From CAVRIA01 sp963721115 (lineage in GTDB: Bacteria; Desulfobacterota; Binatia; HRBIN30; CADEER01), in assembly GCA_963721115.1 (NCBI GenBank), contig CAVRIA010000004.1, forward strand, positions 372,001 through 436,000: a DNA stretch of 64,000 nt, given 5' to 3'. The notes under the pieces are model-generated. The model worked only from the letters and a program-made list of their open reading frames with translations, made no database searches and had not been told where the DNA came from. The translations under genes and the position numbers were made by a program. Positions 61,312-64,000 of this stretch are shown piece by piece; positions within the stretch are counted from its first letter, which is position 1; each line of letters opens with the position of its first letter.

Positions 61312-62487
61312 GTGAGCGTCGTAGCACCGCCTTCTGTGCAGCGCGGCCGGCGGTCCGAACTTCGGCCGATGGTGGGCGAAACCTTGCCGCTCGGTGCGAG
61401 GAGGCCCCTTCAGCCGCAGTTGCTTCTCGTGTACGGAACGGCACTGGGCGTGGGCCTGCACATCGCGTTGCTGCATCTGTTCCTGTGGCGCAACGTCGCG
61501 GGAGCGCTGTACATCTTCGCATCGTCGGCCTTCTACGGTACTTTCACTCTGGCGCTCTGGCAGTGGGTGCTGCCGCGTTTTTCCGGGTACTCCCTGTCGC
61601 GCCGGCTCGTCCTTCAGACCTTGTCCGCCGTCGCCGTCTTCGCGGCGGTTTCCGTGCTCGCGGTCGAGGGGCGAGCGCTGTTGCTCGGCGGCGCGTCGAT
61701 TCTGCGTCCGTATCAGGGCGGCGACCTCACATTCACGGTGTCCAGGGACGCGATTCGGCACGCGCCGCTGGTGTTCGCCCTCATTCCGATCATTCCCGCC
61801 GTGGTTCTGTGCGTCGTCGGCTTCAACCAGCACTGGTGGCGCCTCTTCGTTCTCCAGGGTCGACAGGAAGAGCTGCGGGAGCTCGCCGTTTCGGCCCAGT
61901 TGGCGGCGCTGCGCGCCCAGGTGAACCCCCATTTTCTGTTCAACAGCCTGAACTCGATCGCGCAGCTCATCACCTCGGATCCGGCGCAGGCGGAAGCGTG
62001 CGTCGAACGGCTGGGGGAGATCTACCGCTATCTCCTGCACCGCGCGCATGCCGACTTCGTTCCGCTCGCCGACGAGTTGAGCGTTGCCGAAGCCTATCTG
62101 GAGATCGAGCGTGCGCGCTTCGGCGACGCGTTGTCGGTCGAAGCGCGCGTCGACGCGCGCGCGCGGGCTCTCTTGCTGCCGAGCCTGATTCTGCAGCCGC
62201 TGGTGGAGAACGCGGTGAAGCACGGGATCTCCCCCAAGCTCGGCGGTGGGCGGGTCACGATCGAGGCGAGCGTCGACGCGGCGAACCACCTGCGACTGGC
62301 GGTATCCGACACGGGCGTCGGGGTGCGGGACGCGAGCGCCATCTTCGAGAGGGGCGTCGGCCTGCGCAACGTGCGCGATCGGTTGCTGCGTCTCTACGGG
62401 GACGAATACTCGCCCCGCGTCGAGAGCCGGCCAGGTGGCGGGACGACGGTGATGCTGCGCATCCCGATCGTGCAGGGGAGCGCCTGA
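61312..62487 (+). CDS. LytS/YehU-type sensor histidine kinase
   Basis: A 391-residue kinase with four predicted membrane segments (LLLVYGTALGVGLHIALLHLF, FYGTFTLALWQWVLP, LVLQTLSAVAVFAAVSVLAV, LVFALIPIIPAVVLCVVGF). The His-kinase motif is LRAQVNPHFLFNSLNSIAQL (His in NPHF), typical of PF06580; the N-box is LVENAVKHGI and the G-box DTGVGVRDA. Start GTG 61312 has GGGAGAGAA. The LytTR regulator follows 5 bases after its stop. Confidence 0.92.
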   Translation: MSVVAPPSVQRGRRSELRPMVGETLPLGARRPLQPQLLLVYGTALGVGLHIALLHLFLWRNVAGALYIFASSAFYGTFTLALWQWVLPRFSGYSLSRRLVLQTLSAVAVFAAVSVLAVEGRALLLGGASILRPYQGGDLTFTVSRDAIRHAPLVFALIPIIPAVVLCVVGFNQHWWRLFVLQGRQEELRELAVSAQLAALRAQVNPHFLFNSLNSIAQLITSDPAQAEACVERLGEIYRYLLHRAHADFVPLADELSVAEAYLEIERARFGDALSVEARVDARARALLLPSLILQPLVENAVKHGISPKLGGGRVTIEASVDAANHLRLAVSDTGVGVRDASAIFERGVGLRNVRDRLLRLYGDEYSPRVESRPGGGTTVMLRIPIVQGSA

Positions 62488-62492
62488 CGGAG

Positions 62493-63245
62493 ATGATCCA
62501 GACGCTGGTCGTCGACGACGAAAAGCTGGCGCGCGACCGCCTGATCGGCTTCCTGCGCGGTATCGAAGACATCCAAGTCGTCGGCCAGGCAGCCAACGGC
62601 GTCGAGGCGGTGCGGATGATCGGTGAGCAGGATCCCGACCTGGTCTTTCTCGACGTGCAGATGCCGGGAATGGACGCCTTCGGCGTGCTGGATTCGGTAA
62701 ACCGGCGGCCGCTGGTGGTCTTCGCCACAGCCCACGACGAGTACGCGATCAAGGCGTTCGAGGTCCACGCCGCGGACTACCTTCTCAAGCCGATCTCCCG
62801 CGCCCGATTGTACGAGTCGGTGCGGCGGGTGCGAGCTCGCCTGGAAGGCCCGGCGCAGGCTCCCGATTTCCGAAAGCTGGCGGAGGCGCTGCAATCTAGA
62901 GACCGCCGCTATGCGATTCAGCTACCGGTACACAAGGGGCGGCAGATCCTGCTGCTGGCGATCGAGGAGGTGTACTGGTTCGAGGTCGAGTTCCGGCTCG
63001 TCTATGCCCACACGGCCACCGATCGGTTCATGACCAGCTTCACCCTCAAAGATCTCGAGGAACGGCTCGATTCGGAGGTGTTCTTCCGCGCGCACAAGTC
63101 GCGTCTGGTGAACCTCAACCACGTGCGCGCCATCGTTCCGTGGTTCGGTGGGCGCTTCAAGCTGGTGATGCGCAATGCCGCGAGCTCCGAGGTCGAGTTG
63201 AGCCGGGCGCAGGCGCGGGTGCTGCGCCGCAAGATGCGCTGGTGA
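62493..63245 (+). CDS. LytTR-family response regulator
   Basis: A 250-residue regulator. Receiver residues 1-120 with Asp54 in LVFLDVQMPGM and Lys in YLLKPIS. The DNA-binding LytTR domain (residues about 145-250) has HKGRQILLLAIEEVYWFEVEF, FFRAHKSRLVNLNHVRAIVPWFGG, characteristic beta-fold motifs. It pairs with the LytS-like kinase. Such systems often control cell-wall or envelope genes. Targets are not known. Confidence 0.94.
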   Translation: MIQTLVVDDEKLARDRLIGFLRGIEDIQVVGQAANGVEAVRMIGEQDPDLVFLDVQMPGMDAFGVLDSVNRRPLVVFATAHDEYAIKAFEVHAADYLLKPISRARLYESVRRVRARLEGPAQAPDFRKLAEALQSRDRRYAIQLPVHKGRQILLLAIEEVYWFEVEFRLVYAHTATDRFMTSFTLKDLEERLDSEVFFRAHKSRLVNLNHVRAIVPWFGGRFKLVMRNAASSEVELSRAQARVLRRKMRW

Positions 63246-63541
63246 GTGGTCGCGTTGATTCCGTTCCGAAAAGCACGTAGGGTGCGGCGCCGAGTGGTCG
63301 AATCCGCGAACCGTGTTGGTGGTCCAACCAGCCATCGGTGTGACCGGCGAGCTGAGACGACGAAGGACGATCGGGAATATTTCGAGGAGATCCGGCCCGT
63401 TCGGGCGCGTCGAGAGCCGGCGCGAAACCGACTGGATTCGTGGGCTCGACCACGACCATGTTCGAAAGACGAACTGCGCCCGGAACGGGCGGCGGCCGCG
63501 CCGGGCCTCTGCGACGCGCGGAGAGACAGCGGCAGGGAGCC

Positions 63542-64000
63542 ATGTTGAGCATCAAACGAGGTCGCGCGTTTCGCTGGCAGAGCCGACTTTGCTCGCTCGC
63601 CACGGCCGCCTTGGTCGGAGTGCTCCCGGTCGCCTCCCTGGCGACACTCGGAGACGCGAACTGCGACCAGCACGTCGACATGAACGACGTCACCGCGTTG
63701 ATCGGGCGCATCTTCGGCGGCCAAGGCGTGTGCCCCGACGCCGACGTCAACGGCGACGGGTCGATCAATTCGGCGGATCTCGTGCTGCTGATGGCCCTGC
63801 TGCCCGCGGGCCTGCCGACGCCGACGCCGACCCCTACCGCCGATCTGACGGAGCCGACACCGACGCCGACGAGCGGTGAGGAGACGCCGTTGGCGACCCC
63901 CACCTTCACCGCCGCCAGAAACACGCCCACGGCGACCGGAACGCGCACCAGGACCGCCAGCGCGACGCCGACGGAGTTGGTGACCGCGACTCGCACGGCC
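63542..64000 (+). CDS. Secreted dockerin-like protein with TPT linker (partial)
   Basis: Starts at ATG 63542 with GGGAG six bases upstream and is open to the right edge (153 codons). A signal peptide (LATAALVGVLPVASLATL) is followed by dockerin-like Ca2+ loops DANCDQHVDMNDVT and DVNGDGSINSADL, flanked by Cys, then a long Thr/Pro/Ala linker (TPTPTPTADLTEPTPTPTSG...). The linker DNA is repetitive only because of codon bias. The same design occurs at 37017. The rest of the protein lies outside, so function is unknown. Confidence 0.85.
   Translation, partial: MLSIKRGRAFRWQSRLCSLATAALVGVLPVASLATLGDANCDQHVDMNDVTALIGRIFGGQGVCPDADVNGDGSINSADLVLLMALLPAGLPTPTPTPTADLTEPTPTPTSGEETPLATPTFTAARNTPTATGTRTRTASATPTELVTATRTA

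Noticed and set aside
63818..63960. Short tandem repeats (ccgacgccgacg type)
   Set aside because: They encode the Thr/Pro linker of a secreted protein and follow from amino-acid repetition and codon bias, not from a DNA repeat element or CRISPR.

Overview
This is a chromosomal window from a high-GC, Gram-negative, non-enteric bacterium. Evidence for a Gram-negative envelope is LPS export (lptCAB), a phospholipid-trafficking operon (mlaFEDAC order), a phosphatidylcholine synthase and an NlpD-like lipoprotein. Several secreted proteins carry dockerin-like Ca2+ repeats followed by Thr/Pro (TPT-type) linkers, one of them joined to a c-type haem domain. Together with a distinctive cysteine-containing C-terminal module, this style is what I associate with deltaproteobacteria-like lineages such as Binatota. 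That placement is inference. No rRNA gene, CRISPR array, transposase, integrase or prophage is visible; the window reads as a stable chromosomal backbone.

Layout. 1-2.7 kb: end of a flavin-dependent oxidoreductase, a LysR regulator, a fluoride channel with its DUF190 partner, and a VOC protein. 2.7-6.4 kb (minus): a Gld-type ABC exporter operon. 6.4-8.0 kb: an M48 lipoprotein protease and Pcs. 8.3-14.1 kb: a complete run lptC-lptA-lptB-rpoN-hpf-ptsN-rapZ-HPr, the same order as in enterobacteria, then metK. 15.4-20.4 kb: a uracil-DNA glycosylase, a hydrolase, tRNA-Pro(GGG), surE-pcm-nlpD-like, apt (no rpoS), and a cytochrome c. 20.4-28 kb: a TPR protein, a hydrolase, a glycosyltransferase, a sensor kinase/NtrC-type regulator pair behind a near-consensus sigma-54 promoter, and an orphan sensor kinase. 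28-33.5 kb: a cyclopropane-fatty-acid-synthase homologue tightly coupled to a geranylgeranyl-reductase-type flavoprotein, an SDR, and an acetolactate-synthase large subunit. 33.7-41.3 kb: an RRM protein that seems to start at ATT, a NodIJ-type exporter, a frameshifted secreted protein, a dockerin/haem protein, a FadR-type regulator with a diiron oxygenase, a frameshifted apaG, and small proteins. 41.3-48.1 kb: mlaFEDAC, yceH, a lipoprotein, an orphan ferredoxin-thioredoxin reductase catalytic chain, and a membrane-anchored SDR. 48.6-60.9 kb: a second orphan kinase, a CMD protein, mtgA, threonine aldolase, parE, groEL/groES with a strong terminator and promoter, parC, an EfpL-type factor, and coproheme decarboxylase. 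61.3-64 kb: a LytS/LytR-type pair and the start of another dockerin/TPT protein.

How parts work together. Sigma-54 (rpoN) sits with its nitrogen-PTS partners, and a sigma-54 promoter plus a 16-bp palindrome precede the operon of a kinase and a sigma-54 activator about 12 kb away, suggesting an autoregulated circuit. Envelope biogenesis is the dominant theme (Lpt, Mla, Pcs, CFA, NlpD-like, MtgA). The most promising unusual unit is the CFA-synthase plus flavin-reductase pair, which has the biochemical logic of methyl-branched fatty acid synthesis but uses a different reductase family from the known actinobacterial route.
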